The notes under the pieces were generated by a model. It was not told the origin of the DNA. It searched no databases and saw only the letters and a list, made by a program, of their open reading frames with translations. The translations under genes were made by a program, and so were the position numbers. This document shows positions 6,961-15,597 of a stretch of 43,155 nt of DNA, one piece after another (the first letter of the stretch is position 1; each line of letters starts with the position of its first letter). The DNA is from Prevotellaceae bacterium UBA2448 (GTDB taxonomy: Bacteria; Bacteroidota; Bacteroidia; Bacteroidales; Bacteroidaceae), in contig DDQG01000027.1 of NCBI GenBank assembly GCA_002342585.1, positions 1 through 43,155 of the forward strand. Direction: 5' to 3'.

Positions 6961-8650
6961 TTTTCAACTTCCTCAGGTCATGGGTTAGTTTGGCTGCGCA
7001 GAAGTTTGGTCCGCACATGGTGCAGTACTCGCCATCGGTGTGACCTGCCTCCTCGAAGTACTTGAGAGCCAGTTCGGGGTCGAGAGAGAGGTGGAACTGA
7101 TCGCGCCAGCGGAAATCGAAACGAGCCTTTGAGAGTGCGTCGTCGCGAATGGTAGCACCTGGGTGACCCTTAGCGAGATCGGCAGCATGAGCTGCTATCT
7201 TGTAGGTCACTACGCCTGTGCGCACATCTTCACGATTTGGCAGGGCAAGGTGCTCCTTTGGTGTCACATAACACAGCATCGCCGTACCCAGCCAAGCTAT
7301 CTGTGCTCCACCAATGGCACTGGTGATATGGTCGTAGCCCGGAGCTATGTCGGTGACGATAGGGCCGAGGGTGTAGAACGGTGCCTCGTGGCAGTGCTCA
7401 ATCTGACGCTCCATATTCTCACGAATCTTTTGCATGGGCACATGACCGGGACCCTCGATGAATGCCTGCACATTCTTTGCCCAGGCACGAGTGACGAGTT
7501 CACCCATAGTGTCGAGTTCAGCAAACTGCGCAGCATCATTGGCGTCTGCAGTACAGCCAGGACGCAGACCGTCGCCCAGAGAGAGGGCTACATCATACTG
7601 TGCCACGATATCGCAGATTTCGTCGAAGTGTTCGTAGAGGAAACTCTCCTTGTTGTGAATGAGGCACCACTTGCTCATGATGCTACCACCACGACTGACG
7701 ATGCCACAGAGACGGCTGTCGGCAAGATGCACATTCTGACGACGTATGCCCGCATGGATGGTGAAGTAGTCAACACCCTGCTCGCACTGTTCGATGAGGG
7801 TATCCTTATATATCTCCCAAGAGAGGTCTTCGACCTTGCCGTTAACCTTCTCGAGAGCCTGATAGATAGGTACTGTGCCTACGGGAACAGGACAGTTGCG
7901 CACAATCCATTCGCGGGTTTCGTGTATGTTAGCACCTGTGGAGAGGTCCATCAGCGTGTCGCCGCCCCATTTGCATGACCAAACAGCTTTATTTACCTCC
8001 TCTTCTATAGAAGATGTGGTGGCGGAGTTGCCGATGTTAGTGTTTATCTTCACGGCGAAATTGCGACCGATAATCATCGGCTCACTCTCGGGGTGGTTGA
8101 TATTTGCGGGAAGTACGGCACGACCCTCGGCAATCTCCTTGCGGATGAATTCAGGGGTGATGTGTGACTTAATGCCCAACTCTTCGCAGTTCATATTTTC
8201 GCGAATGGCCACATACTCCATTTCAGGAGTGATGATGCCAGCCTTGGCGTATGCCATCTGTGTGATAGCCTTGCCAGCCTTAGCTCGACGAGGCAACTGG
8301 ATATGTTCGAAACGAAGTGAGTCGAGGGAGTGGTCGGCAAGGCGCTGACGACCATATTCAGAAGACACCTCAGCGAGCTGCTCTGTGTCACCGCGCTGCT
8401 CTATCCACTGCTGACGGATGCGCGGGAGACCCTTCTTCAGGTCAACCTTGATGGCAGGGTCAGAGAACGGACCACTGGTGTCGTAGATATATACTGGAGC
8501 ATTCTGCTCGGTGTGAGTCTTACCGTCGGCATCCTTTGTAACGGTTGGTGTGAGATTCACTTTCGTCATACCTACACGGATTTCAGGGAAGAGTTTACCC
8601 TGCATGTAGGCCTTCTCACGTTTAGCGTATGCTTTGTTGTCGTTTGGCAT
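6956..8650 (-). CDS. thiC: phosphomethylpyrimidine synthase
   Basis: ThiC rearranges aminoimidazole ribotide, an intermediate of purine synthesis, into HMP phosphate by non-canonical radical-SAM chemistry. The protein has about 564 residues from the ATG at 8650 (MPNDNKAYAKREKAYMQG). The 22 codons upstream are repeat-derived and are excluded. Recognisable parts are ENMNCEELGIKSHITPEF, NINHPESEPMIIGRNF, DTLMDLSTGANIHETREW, FTIHAGIRR, SRGGSIMSKWC and EGPGHVPM. The C-terminal [4Fe-4S] motif CTMCGPNFC is also present. It is central in the riboswitch-led operon, between thiG and thiF, as expected for the main TPP-controlled enzyme. Confidence 0.97.
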   Translation of the reverse strand: MPNDNKAYAKREKAYMQGKLFPEIRVGMTKVNLTPTVTKDADGKTHTEQNAPVYIYDTSGPFSDPAIKVDLKKGLPRIRQQWIEQRGDTEQLAEVSSEYGRQRLADHSLDSLRFEHIQLPRRAKAGKAITQMAYAKAGIITPEMEYVAIRENMNCEELGIKSHITPEFIRKEIAEGRAVLPANINHPESEPMIIGRNFAVKINTNIGNSATTSSIEEEVNKAVWSCKWGGDTLMDLSTGANIHETREWIVRNCPVPVGTVPIYQALEKVNGKVEDLSWEIYKDTLIEQCEQGVDYFTIHAGIRRQNVHLADSRLCGIVSRGGSIMSKWCLIHNKESFLYEHFDEICDIVAQYDVALSLGDGLRPGCTADANDAAQFAELDTMGELVTRAWAKNVQAFIEGPGHVPMQKIRENMERQIEHCHEAPFYTLGPIVTDIAPGYDHITSAIGGAQIAWLGTAMLCYVTPKEHLALPNREDVRTGVVTYKIAAHAADLAKGHPGATIRDDALSKARFDFRWRDQFHLSLDPELALKYFEEAGHTDGEYCTMCGPNFCAAKLTHDLRKLKR

Positions 8651-8660
8651 TTGTGAAGAA

Positions 8661-8688
8661 TTGACAATTGATAATTGATAATTGAAAA
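8661..8688. repeat. 7-nt tandem array (TTGATAA-type x4) between thiG and thiC
   Basis: TTGACAA, TTGATAA, TTGATAA and TTGAAAA lie directly upstream of the thiC start (8650) and within the longer open frame. The same unit recurs in the cca/MFS divergent gap at 20083-20120. Confidence 0.85.
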
Positions 8689-8715
8689 TTAGTTTAGGCC
8701 AATAACCTATAACCA

Positions 8716-9486
8716 TTAATTAAGGAATGCGGTTAGTGGACTTGATGCTTCGGCGCTGTCGCTGATGGCTCCTAGTCCGGCTTCATATGCTTGGCGTCCT
8801 GCGATTACAGCCTGACGGAAAGCGTCGGCCATAGCTACAGGGTCGCCTGCTACTGCGATGGCGGTATTGACGAGACAGCAGTCGGCACCCAGTTCCATTG
8901 CCTCGGCAGCATGACTTGGTGCTCCGATGCCAGCATCAACGACAACGGGAACGGAGGACTGCTCGATGATAATCTGCAGGAAGTCTCTCATGCGAAGTCC
9001 TTTGTTAGTACCGATAGGTGCTGCAAGAGGCATCACTGTAGCTGCTCCTGCTTCTTCAAGATGCTTGCAGAGTGTAGGGTCTGCCTGACAGTAGGGGAGA
9101 ACGACGAAACCCAGTTTCACGAGTTGCTCGGTAGCCTTCAGCGTCTCGACAGAGTCGGGGAGAAGGTAACGAGGGTCGGGATGTATCTCGAGTTTGAGCC
9201 AGTTGGTGCCGAACGCCTCGCGGGCCATCTGTGCTGCGAATACAGCTTCTTCGGCATTGCGAACACCAGATGTGTTTGGAAGTAACTGAATATTTCCGTA
9301 CTGAGTGATGTGGGTGAGCAGATCGTCCTGCTTGTCGTCGAGTTCGATACGTTTCATTGCCACTGTAACCATCTCTGTGCCAGAGGCCTCGATAGCTTTC
9401 GCCATGAGTTGGTTGTTACTGAATTTTCCTGTGCCCAGGAAAAGACGCGAGTTGAATTCGCGACCTGCAATTACTAGTTTTTTCAT
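8716..9486 (-). CDS. thiG: thiazole synthase
   Basis: ThiG builds the thiazole phosphate from deoxyxylulose phosphate, ThiS thiocarboxylate and dehydroglycine. It is 256 residues, the family's usual size. Seen are the opening REFNSRLFLGTGKFSNN, the segment NWLKLEIHPDPRYLLPD with the likely Schiff-base lysine, VLPYCQADPTLCKHLEE, MPLAAPIGTNKG and the phosphate-binding end DAGIGAPSHAAEAMELGADC. Its start overlaps the thiE stop (ATGA), indicating translational coupling. Confidence 0.96.
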   Translation of the reverse strand: MKKLVIAGREFNSRLFLGTGKFSNNQLMAKAIEASGTEMVTVAMKRIELDDKQDDLLTHITQYGNIQLLPNTSGVRNAEEAVFAAQMAREAFGTNWLKLEIHPDPRYLLPDSVETLKATEQLVKLGFVVLPYCQADPTLCKHLEEAGAATVMPLAAPIGTNKGLRMRDFLQIIIEQSSVPVVVDAGIGAPSHAAEAMELGADCCLVNTAIAVAGDPVAMADAFRQAVIAGRQAYEAGLGAISDSAEASSPLTAFLN

Positions 9487-10100
9487 TGTCCTATTATTTT
9501 GATTATTCGTTTCATTTCTTCAACTGGGTCGGCAGCATGAAGTACAGTTCCACTGAGGGCGATACCTGAGACTCCTGTCTGCATGATGTCTTCTATATCG
9601 TCGGCTGTGATACCGCCAATGGCTACGATGGGAATGTTGACACCATTTTCCTTCATCTGTCTAATAATGTCGTGATACCCTTCAAGTCCGAGGGTGGGGG
9701 AGAGTTTTTCTTTTGTAGTTGTAAATCGGAAGGGACCACAACCTATGTAGTTTGCACCGGATGCAAATGCAGCTCTTACGTCAAAGTAGGTGTTGGCTGT
9801 GCTACCTATGATGGCAGACTTACCCAATATGTCGCGAGCCTGAAGGATAGACATATCTGTTTTGCCCAGATGAACTCCATCGGCATGGAGTTCGCGAGCT
9901 AGTTCTACGCGATCATCGATGATGAAAGTGGCACCTACATCGCGACACATCTCTTGGGCACGAATGGCTATGGGACGAACATTATCGTCGGTAGCTTTCT
10001 TAATACGAAGTTGAATCCAACGACAACCTCCCTCAAGTGCTATGCGAATAGAATCGAGGTAGTCGTATTTTTCTGTGTAATGTGAAATAAATTGAAGCAT
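9483..10100 (-). CDS. thiE: thiamine-phosphate synthase
   Basis: ThiE joins HMP diphosphate to thiazole phosphate, giving thiamine phosphate. This 205-residue copy carries the full set of family motifs: WIQLRIKKA, FIIDDRVELARELHADGVHL with GKTDM, IGSTANTYFD, YIGCGPFRFTTTK, PIVAIGGI and GVSGIALSGTVL. The acidic pairs that bind metal and diphosphate are intact, unlike in the TenI-like paralogue at 4437-4973. This is therefore the functional synthase of the operon. It lies between thiS (34 bp upstream) and thiG (4-bp overlap). Confidence 0.95.
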   Translation of the reverse strand: MLQFISHYTEKYDYLDSIRIALEGGCRWIQLRIKKATDDNVRPIAIRAQEMCRDVGATFIIDDRVELARELHADGVHLGKTDMSILQARDILGKSAIIGSTANTYFDVRAAFASGANYIGCGPFRFTTTKEKLSPTLGLEGYHDIIRQMKENGVNIPIVAIGGITADDIEDIMQTGVSGIALSGTVLHAADPVEEMKRIIKIIGQ

Positions 10101-10134
10101 CTCTTAAGTGTTTTTACATGAATAAGTATAAAGG

Positions 10135-10332
10135 TTATCCTCCGCATGCAGCTTTGATGATTACCACATGAGCTCCTTCCTGAAGGGTAAAGTCGTTCCA
10201 CTGGTCGCGTGGAATCATCTGATTTTCTACTGCTACTGCAACACCCTTTTCCGGGAGGGTGAGTTCGTTTGCCAACTGCTGCAGCGTCTTAGCTGCAGTA
10301 TCGGTTGACTTGTTGTTGATGTTGATTTGCAT
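10135..10332 (-). CDS. thiS: sulfur carrier protein ThiS
   Basis: This 65-residue ubiquitin-like protein ends in the required Gly-Gly (ACGG). ThiF adenylates that end and it then carries the thiocarboxylate sulfur to ThiG. The central GVAVAVENQMIPRDQWNDF and the turn EGAHVVIIKA match the family. It is the first gene of the operon. The ATG at 10332 directly follows the T-tract of the attenuator hairpin, so there is no room for an ordinary ribosome binding site between terminator and start codon. Confidence 0.95.
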   Translation of the reverse strand: MQININNKSTDTAAKTLQQLANELTLPEKGVAVAVENQMIPRDQWNDFTLQEGAHVVIIKAACGG

Positions 10333-10367
10333 AAAAAAACTCGAATAACTTTGTGTTGTTACTCGAG
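10333..10367 (-). terminator. attenuator terminator of the TPP riboswitch
   Basis: Read on the minus strand, CTCGAGTAAC and GTTATTCGAG form a 10-bp stem with one G-T pair around an 8-nt loop (AACACAAA). Seven T residues follow. The thiS ATG comes right after the last T. The 5' arm contains CGAGT, which can pair with ACTCG at the 5' edge of the riboswitch (about 10475-10479). This offers a simple antitermination switch, although that pairing is my inference. Confidence 0.75.
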
Positions 10368-10379
10368 GTGTATATCTGT

Positions 10380-10480
10380 TGTGAAGCGAAGGCTTTGTCT
10401 GCTCCCTACGGCGGAATTACCCGCACAGGTTCAATGGGTATAATCTCAGCTTCTGCCATAGGCTTCAGCACCCCGAGTAT
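10380..10480 (-). promoter_or_regulatory. TPP riboswitch (THI element)
   Basis: On the minus strand the conserved THI-box parts occur in order: CTCGGGGTGC at the 5' end (near 10477), then GCTGAGATTATACCCATTGA, then ACCTG, CGGGTAATTCCG and CGTAGGGA (ending near 10401). These are the pyrimidine- and diphosphate-sensing helices of the TPP aptamer. It stands between the upstream barrel-protein gene and thiS and is followed by an intrinsic terminator. Binding of TPP should thus favour premature termination and switch off the whole thi operon. Confidence 0.95.
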
Positions 10481-10519
10481 GTTTATGGGTGCGAAGTTAC
10501 GAGGAAAAGAACTAAAAAA

Positions 10520-10527
10520 CAAATATT
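10520..10527 (-). promoter_or_regulatory. possible -7 box of the thi operon
   Basis: The minus strand reads AATATTTG, which matches TAnnTTTG at all but the first position. It lies about 40 bases before the aptamer and just after the stop of the preceding gene (10537). The -33 element is unclear: the nearest TTG is about 24 nt upstream, slightly too far. Confidence 0.4.
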
Positions 10528-10536
10528 TTAGATTTT

Positions 10537-12582
10537 TTAGAATGTATAGCGCAAGAGTAGTTGGATGTCGGCTCTGAATGAAGAGGCTATTTTCTGGTCT
10601 CCTGAACCTGTGGTGTCGTGATCGAGGTATTTTGTCATGCTGTAACGTCCGGAAAGGGTGAGCCCGTTTATAGGAGTCACGTTTGCTACAAGGATAGCAC
10701 GAATGGCTTGATAGTAGTACGATTTGATTCCGAACGAATAGAGCAGTGAGGGTTCGTAGTTATATACTCTGGCATTATACGTGTCGGTATCGACATAGCT
10801 GAGTGAGAAGTTAAGACGCAGCAGGTTTTTTATAACAGTCCAACGGACGTTCTCGGCGATGGAAAAACCTACTTCGGGGGAATTCTTGGCGAATGTGATG
10901 CAGATTCCGTTGGCGGTAGTTACTAATGTTAACTTGGGATGAATCTGAACGGTGTGTTGTAACTTTACAGTCTGACGAGTGTTGAAATCCTGTGAGACAC
11001 TTTTGTCTTCGTTAGTGTAGTCTTTCTGTTTGCTTTTGATGTGATAACGTAGGAGAAACTGATGTTTTTCTCCTGGAGCCCAAGTGGCTTGTGCCATATA
11101 GTCAATGCCGAAAGACGAAGTAGTTGATACGTCGCTTTTCAACCAAGGGAAACGCATCAAGTCGAGGTATGTGTATATGTCGAGTGAGGGGGTCAGAGAA
11201 GATGTCCACGAAACATATATACCCTGCTCGTTTTGGGGTTTTGCGTTTTCACTGAAAGCATGTCCTTGAATAGCTGTGTACTTGGCTCCATAACTACGTA
11301 CCAGCAACTGTACATTGTTGCGTATGTTGGGACGAAACCGCAGTCCGTTGAGAGTGGCGAAACCACCTTGTCCTGTGCTGGTATTGCTGAATGCTGTCTC
11401 ACCAATGAATTTGAATTTTCCGAATTTGTAGGAGTAAGCGACACTGTAATTCAGTAATTCTTTTCCACTTGGGTTATATCTTCTATATAATGAGGCTCGA
11501 GTATTGTAAACAGGGGTGAGAGGAATGGAGTAGTGGGTGTACATAGATGTGAAGGAGAATTGGAACTTGTTCAGTTCCCAGTGTAAGTTTCCACCTATGT
11601 TTGTTTCCTCCAGATTGTGTCGTTTGCTGTATTCGAGAGTTGTGCGGTGAAGTCCGTCTGTTTTGATAGATGTGATGCCTGTAGAGTCCGAGTTGAAGTT
11701 GCCATCCAGTTTGTTGAATGCCCCAAATACTGATGCTGTGAATTTTTTATATCTGTATCTGAAAGCACCTCCACTGAGGTAGTTTGACTCTACAAAAGAA
11801 GAGTGGGGAGAGAACCCCTTATCGATAGACGAGAGTACGTTTGCCTGCATGTTTTTTCCGTAACTGATACCTGTGTTTACGGCAAGACCAAGACCGAAAT
11901 TGGCACGATAATTACCGACGATGAGTTCTCGAATCTCACTATTCTTACCGGTATTTATGTCTTTCAACATAACGTAACCGGCAATGTAGTCGTAACCACG
12001 TTCTCCTTCATCTTTCTCTGTCTGAATGCTGGCATATACATGATTCATGCTACGGAAGGCGTAACGTAATTTGTTTCTCATTCGATTACCGCGATAATTG
12101 CCATTGCGCTGTCCTTCAGTTAAATATAAAGGGAAATCGCTACGGAGGAATACTTCGTGTTTGCAGTATTTAAATATGTTTTTTAGAGTAACTGGTTTGT
12201 AGCGCTGCACCTCTCCAGCAAAACAGAACAATTGTATTATTTCCCAATCTTCTCGGTTCAGCGATTTGACGTACATGAGTTCGCCTGTCGATTCGAAGGG
12301 ATAATTCTTGGTACGGTAATTGATGATGTCCTGAGCTTGCTCTTCGGTGATGGTGGGAATCTGCAACAACTGTTCCACTGTGGCTGTGTTCAAGTCGATA
12401 GGGTGCAGTCGCAATTCGTTCAGTTGTTCATAAATTAATTCCGTTTGCGAACCATTCTCCTCGTTATTGAATATATAATCCTCTACAAAAGTATTCCAGT
12501 TGAGTTGGGCAAAACAAACTACCTGCGTTGTGAAAAACGCAAAAAATGCAAAAATAAACTTGTGTAAGAGGTTTGTTCCCAA
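10537..12582 (-). CDS. helix-hairpin-helix domain outer-membrane barrel protein
   Basis: This 681-residue protein has a signal peptide (hydrophobic FIFAFFAFFTTQVVCFA, then QLNW). A ComEA-like helix-hairpin-helix region follows at about residues 50-120 (LNTATVEQLLQIPTITEEQA, then INYRTKNYPF). The remaining 500 or so residues are rich in alternating aromatic and polar residues and end in Phe (LLLRYTF), as outer-membrane beta-barrels do. Such HhH-barrel proteins are widespread in Bacteroidetes; their role is unknown, and DNA binding or uptake would be speculation. The start is TTG at 12582: an in-frame TAA lies two codons upstream, and there is no ATG before the signal peptide. It follows thiL with an eight-unit repeat array between them. 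Confidence 0.75.
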   Translation of the reverse strand: MGTNLLHKFIFAFFAFFTTQVVCFAQLNWNTFVEDYIFNNEENGSQTELIYEQLNELRLHPIDLNTATVEQLLQIPTITEEQAQDIINYRTKNYPFESTGELMYVKSLNREDWEIIQLFCFAGEVQRYKPVTLKNIFKYCKHEVFLRSDFPLYLTEGQRNGNYRGNRMRNKLRYAFRSMNHVYASIQTEKDEGERGYDYIAGYVMLKDINTGKNSEIRELIVGNYRANFGLGLAVNTGISYGKNMQANVLSSIDKGFSPHSSFVESNYLSGGAFRYRYKKFTASVFGAFNKLDGNFNSDSTGITSIKTDGLHRTTLEYSKRHNLEETNIGGNLHWELNKFQFSFTSMYTHYSIPLTPVYNTRASLYRRYNPSGKELLNYSVAYSYKFGKFKFIGETAFSNTSTGQGGFATLNGLRFRPNIRNNVQLLVRSYGAKYTAIQGHAFSENAKPQNEQGIYVSWTSSLTPSLDIYTYLDLMRFPWLKSDVSTTSSFGIDYMAQATWAPGEKHQFLLRYHIKSKQKDYTNEDKSVSQDFNTRQTVKLQHTVQIHPKLTLVTTANGICITFAKNSPEVGFSIAENVRWTVIKNLLRLNFSLSYVDTDTYNARVYNYEPSLLYSFGIKSYYYQAIRAILVANVTPINGLTLSGRYSMTKYLDHDTTGSGDQKIASSFRADIQLLLRYTF

Positions 12583-12591
12583 CTTTTAATA

Positions 12592-12647
12592 TCAACTCTC
12601 AACTGTCACCTATCACCTGTCAACTCTCAACTATTATCTATTAACTA
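12592..12647. repeat. eight-unit 7-nt tandem array (TCAACTC-type)
   Basis: This is the longest array in the window: TCAACTC, TCAACTG, TCACCTA, TCACCTG, TCAACTC, TCAACTA, TTATCTA, TTAACTA. It fills the gap between thiL and the barrel-protein gene and includes the thiL stop codon (12641-12643). Confidence 0.85.
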
Positions 12648-13738
12648 TTCAAATGTGTCCATCCTTGTGCTTTCAGTGGGAACTCGTTGCCGTCGCGTGT
12701 AATAAGAACAGTGCCGAGGTTAGACTGTGTGATATATCCGATTTCCTTCACTCCTTCCATAGCTTCGATTTTCTCATGGTCGGCAACTGGAACTGTGAAG
12801 AGGAGTTCGTAGTCTTCACCACCATTAAGTGCAGCTGTGGTTAGGTTCATATTCATCTCTTCACTCATTACGGCTGTTTGGTAATCGATAGGAATGCGTT
12901 CTTCGTAGATGCGGCAACCAACTCCAGACTGTTTACAGATGTGGAGCATTTCGGAAGAAAGTCCGTCGCTAATGTCAATCATCGAAGTTGGTTGAATGCC
13001 TTGAGAACGGAGTTGTTCAATGATGTCGCGTCGAGCCGACGGACGCATTTGTCGTTCTATGAGATATTCTTTTCCTGCAAAGTCGGGTTGGCTTACTTCG
13101 GACAATTGTTGCTGTAGTTGTTTTTTCACTGACTCGTCGGTAGCAGCAGCTATTTTCTTTTGTATTTCTTCTATCTGCTTATAGTACACCTGTTTCTCGC
13201 GTTCCAGAAGTTGAAAACCCATATAAGCAGCACCTAAATCGCCGCTTACACAAATGATATCTGTTGCTTTGGCTCCATTTCGTCGAACTGCTTTTCCGTG
13301 TTCTACAGTTCCTATGGCTGTGATGCTGATGGCAAGTCCGGTCATACTGCTTGTGGTGTCACCACCAACAATATCTACCTGATGTTCTTTGCAGGCAATT
13401 CGAAGACCTTCGTAAAAATCTTCCATATCTTCAACCTGAAAACGTTTGCTGATGGCAAGACTAACTGTAATTTGTTTTGGTGTACCTCCCATAGCATATA
13501 TGTCGCTGAGGTTTACAATAGCACTCTTATACCCCAGATGTTTCATTGGAATATAGGTGAGGTCGAAGTGTATGCCTTCCATCAAAAGGTCTGTGGTGAC
13601 AAGTATATCAGTGTTGTCATCACCACGTAATATGGCACAATCATCACCCACTCCGCAGAGTGTTTCTGAGTTTTGCAGTTTTATGTCTTTAGTCAGTTGG
13701 TCGATAAGACCGAACTCTCCAATTTCTGATATATTCAT
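12641..13738 (-). CDS. thiL: thiamine-monophosphate kinase
   Basis: ThiL phosphorylates thiamine phosphate to TPP, the last step of the pathway. The PurM-like fold is evident from GVGDDCAIL, VNLSDIYAMGG, VGGDTTSSMTG, VSGDLGAAYMGFQLL, MIDISDGLSSE and GGEDYELLFT, which carry the Mg-ATP ligands. At 365 residues it is longer than usual. The extra length is a Gln/Lys-rich, coiled-coil-like stretch after GFQLLEREKQ (about residues 170-205). The gene is not in the riboswitch operon. It follows purine nucleoside phosphorylase (20-bp gap) in the sppA-lpxK-pnp-thiL group, so TPP would not repress it directly. Confidence 0.95.
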   Translation of the reverse strand: MNISEIGEFGLIDQLTKDIKLQNSETLCGVGDDCAILRGDDNTDILVTTDLLMEGIHFDLTYIPMKHLGYKSAIVNLSDIYAMGGTPKQITVSLAISKRFQVEDMEDFYEGLRIACKEHQVDIVGGDTTSSMTGLAISITAIGTVEHGKAVRRNGAKATDIICVSGDLGAAYMGFQLLEREKQVYYKQIEEIQKKIAAATDESVKKQLQQQLSEVSQPDFAGKEYLIERQMRPSARRDIIEQLRSQGIQPTSMIDISDGLSSEMLHICKQSGVGCRIYEERIPIDYQTAVMSEEMNMNLTTAALNGGEDYELLFTVPVADHEKIEAMEGVKEIGYITQSNLGTVLITRDGNEFPLKAQGWTHLNS

Positions 13739-13758
13739 GTAGAGGATGTATTATTACC

Positions 13759-14568
13759 TTAAATCTGTTTGAGAACTTCTTTTATCAGTGCTGTCATACG
13801 AGGTTGTGCGGCAGTGGCTGCTTCCTGCACCTCTTCATGACTTACTTCTTTTACGTTTTCATAACCACCGAGGTCAGTGATGATGCTGAAACCAAGTACG
13901 CGAATGCCACAGTGAACGGCTACGATTACTTCAGGTACAGTGCTCATACCTACAGCGTCGGCTCCCCAACTGCGGAACATACGGTATTCGGCAGGAGTCT
14001 CGTATGTAGGTCCAGCAGTTCCTACATATACTCCGTGCTGAATATTGATGTCGAGACGTTTCGCAGCTTCGTCAACTAAACGGATAAATTTGCGATCGTA
14101 TGCTTCATGCATAGAAGGGAAACGTGGACCAGTTGGGAAATTCTTTCCTCGCAGCGGATTCTCTGGGAACGAATTGATATGGTCGGTGATAACCATTATG
14201 TCACCTACGGAAAAGACTGGATTCATGCCTCCTGCGGCGTTGCTGACAATAAGATTCTTGATTCCCAGTTCATACATGACACGAATGGGGAAAGTCACTT
14301 CCTTCATGCTATAACCTTCGTAGTAGTGGAAACGACCATCCATAGCGATGATATCTACACCAGCTAGTGAACCGATGATAAGTTTTCCGGCATGTCCCTC
14401 AACTGTTGATATTGGCATATTGGGAATGTCGGAATATGGTATTTCACATGTCTTGTCGATAAAACAGGAGAGATTGCCAAGGCCAGAACCGAGTATGATG
14501 GCAGTCTTTGGTTTTGCCTGTAATTTCTTACTGATGAAGGCGGCTGTTTCTTTGATTTTGTCGTACAT
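13759..14568 (-). CDS. purine nucleoside phosphorylase
   Basis: The enzyme cleaves purine nucleosides with phosphate to free base and ribose-1-phosphate. It has about 269 residues and belongs to the trimeric PNP/MTAP class. It shows the phosphate-site GSGLGNL, GHAGKLIIG, RFHYYEGYSM, the base-site VSNAAGGMNP and TAGPTYETPAEYRMFRSWGA, then VGMSTVPEV. The segment FSIITDLGGYENV stands where the base-recognising Asn of mammalian PNP lies. The ATG at 14568 is preferred over the TTG two codons upstream. It overlaps lpxK by about 41 bp. Confidence 0.9.
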   Translation of the reverse strand: MYDKIKETAAFISKKLQAKPKTAIILGSGLGNLSCFIDKTCEIPYSDIPNMPISTVEGHAGKLIIGSLAGVDIIAMDGRFHYYEGYSMKEVTFPIRVMYELGIKNLIVSNAAGGMNPVFSVGDIMVITDHINSFPENPLRGKNFPTGPRFPSMHEAYDRKFIRLVDEAAKRLDINIQHGVYVGTAGPTYETPAEYRMFRSWGADAVGMSTVPEVIVAVHCGIRVLGFSIITDLGGYENVKEVSHEEVQEAATAAQPRMTALIKEVLKQI

Positions 14569-15550
14569 GGTCAAGTATGATTTTATTGAATTTCTCTTCT
14601 TCTTTTGCGATGAATTCCACTTCGATAGGAATTACAGTGTGAGGCAGAGACTTCAGTCGTGTTGAGTCTTTTTCCGTGGTTATGATATGTCGTCCGGCAG
14701 CACGTTTCTTGATTGCTTCTATATCTGCATCGGAGAATGCATGGTGGTCAGGGAATGCCATCAGTTCGAGTCCAGGATAAAATTTTCTGAGGTCTTCCTC
14801 CATATGATGTGGCGAAGCGATACCAGTGACGAGTAGTGGGGCTTCCTTAAATTGGGGCATCAGGATAGGGTAGGACATAGTAGTGAAGAAAATCTTCTGA
14901 TGATAGCGAAGTGTCAATTCACGTTCTATGCCATTTCGTTCCACAGGAGTGATGTCGGCAGGACACTTCGTAATGATGACTATGTCTGCTCGTTCCTTAC
15001 CCATTACCGATTCACGCAATCGTCCCGCAGGCAACAGATAGTCGCGAGTGATAAGACGGTTGTAGTCAACCAGCAGAATATTTATGTCAGGTAGAACGTA
15101 TCGATGTTGGAAGGAATCGTCCATGAGAATCACATCGACAGCGGGACTTATGTCGTCAGCAAGGAGTCGGCTGATTCCGTTTCTGCGGTTTGCATCCACA
15201 GCTACATGGATATCAGGAAACTTGGTTTTCATCTGCAAAGGTTCGTCCCCGATTTCCTCCATCGTACTTAATTTATTCGCTAATACAAAACCATTAGACT
15301 TCCGTTTGTATCCACGTGAAAGCACAGCTACCTGATAATCTTTTTGCAGCAGTTTTATCAGGTATTCTGTGTGAGGAGTTTTGCCCGTTCCTCCCACAGT
15401 GATATTGCCTATACCTATAACGGGAATATCGTACGATTTCTGTTTCAACACACCCATGTCGAAGAGCAGATTTCTAATCGCTACAATAACCCCGTATATC
15501 CATGCCAATGGCAGTAACAAGGGGTAAGTCTTTATTTGTGGATCACTCAA
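14528..15550 (-). CDS. lpxK: tetraacyldisaccharide 4'-kinase
   Basis: LpxK phosphorylates the 4' position of the lipid A precursor at the inner face of the inner membrane, so the cell makes lipopolysaccharide. At 340 residues it shows the N-terminal membrane-associated helix (YPLLLPLAWIYGVIVAIRNL), a P-loop GNITVGGTGKTPHTEYL (GGTGKT at residues 53-58), SRGYKRKSNG, DEPLQM, the catalytic-type DDSFQHRYV and LPAGRLRES. The start is TTG at 15550: an in-frame stop lies four codons upstream, and the next ATG would remove the conserved N-terminus. It overlaps the following pnp gene and follows sppA by 47 bp. Confidence 0.93.
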   Translation of the reverse strand: MSDPQIKTYPLLLPLAWIYGVIVAIRNLLFDMGVLKQKSYDIPVIGIGNITVGGTGKTPHTEYLIKLLQKDYQVAVLSRGYKRKSNGFVLANKLSTMEEIGDEPLQMKTKFPDIHVAVDANRRNGISRLLADDISPAVDVILMDDSFQHRYVLPDINILLVDYNRLITRDYLLPAGRLRESVMGKERADIVIITKCPADITPVERNGIERELTLRYHQKIFFTTMSYPILMPQFKEAPLLVTGIASPHHMEEDLRKFYPGLELMAFPDHHAFSDADIEAIKKRAAGRHIITTEKDSTRLKSLPHTVIPIEVEFIAKEEEKFNKIILDHVRQNQRNSRLHQ

Positions 15551-15597
15551 GGCGGTTAATTATTTTAAGGGAAACAGATTGAGATAAATTCATTGTT

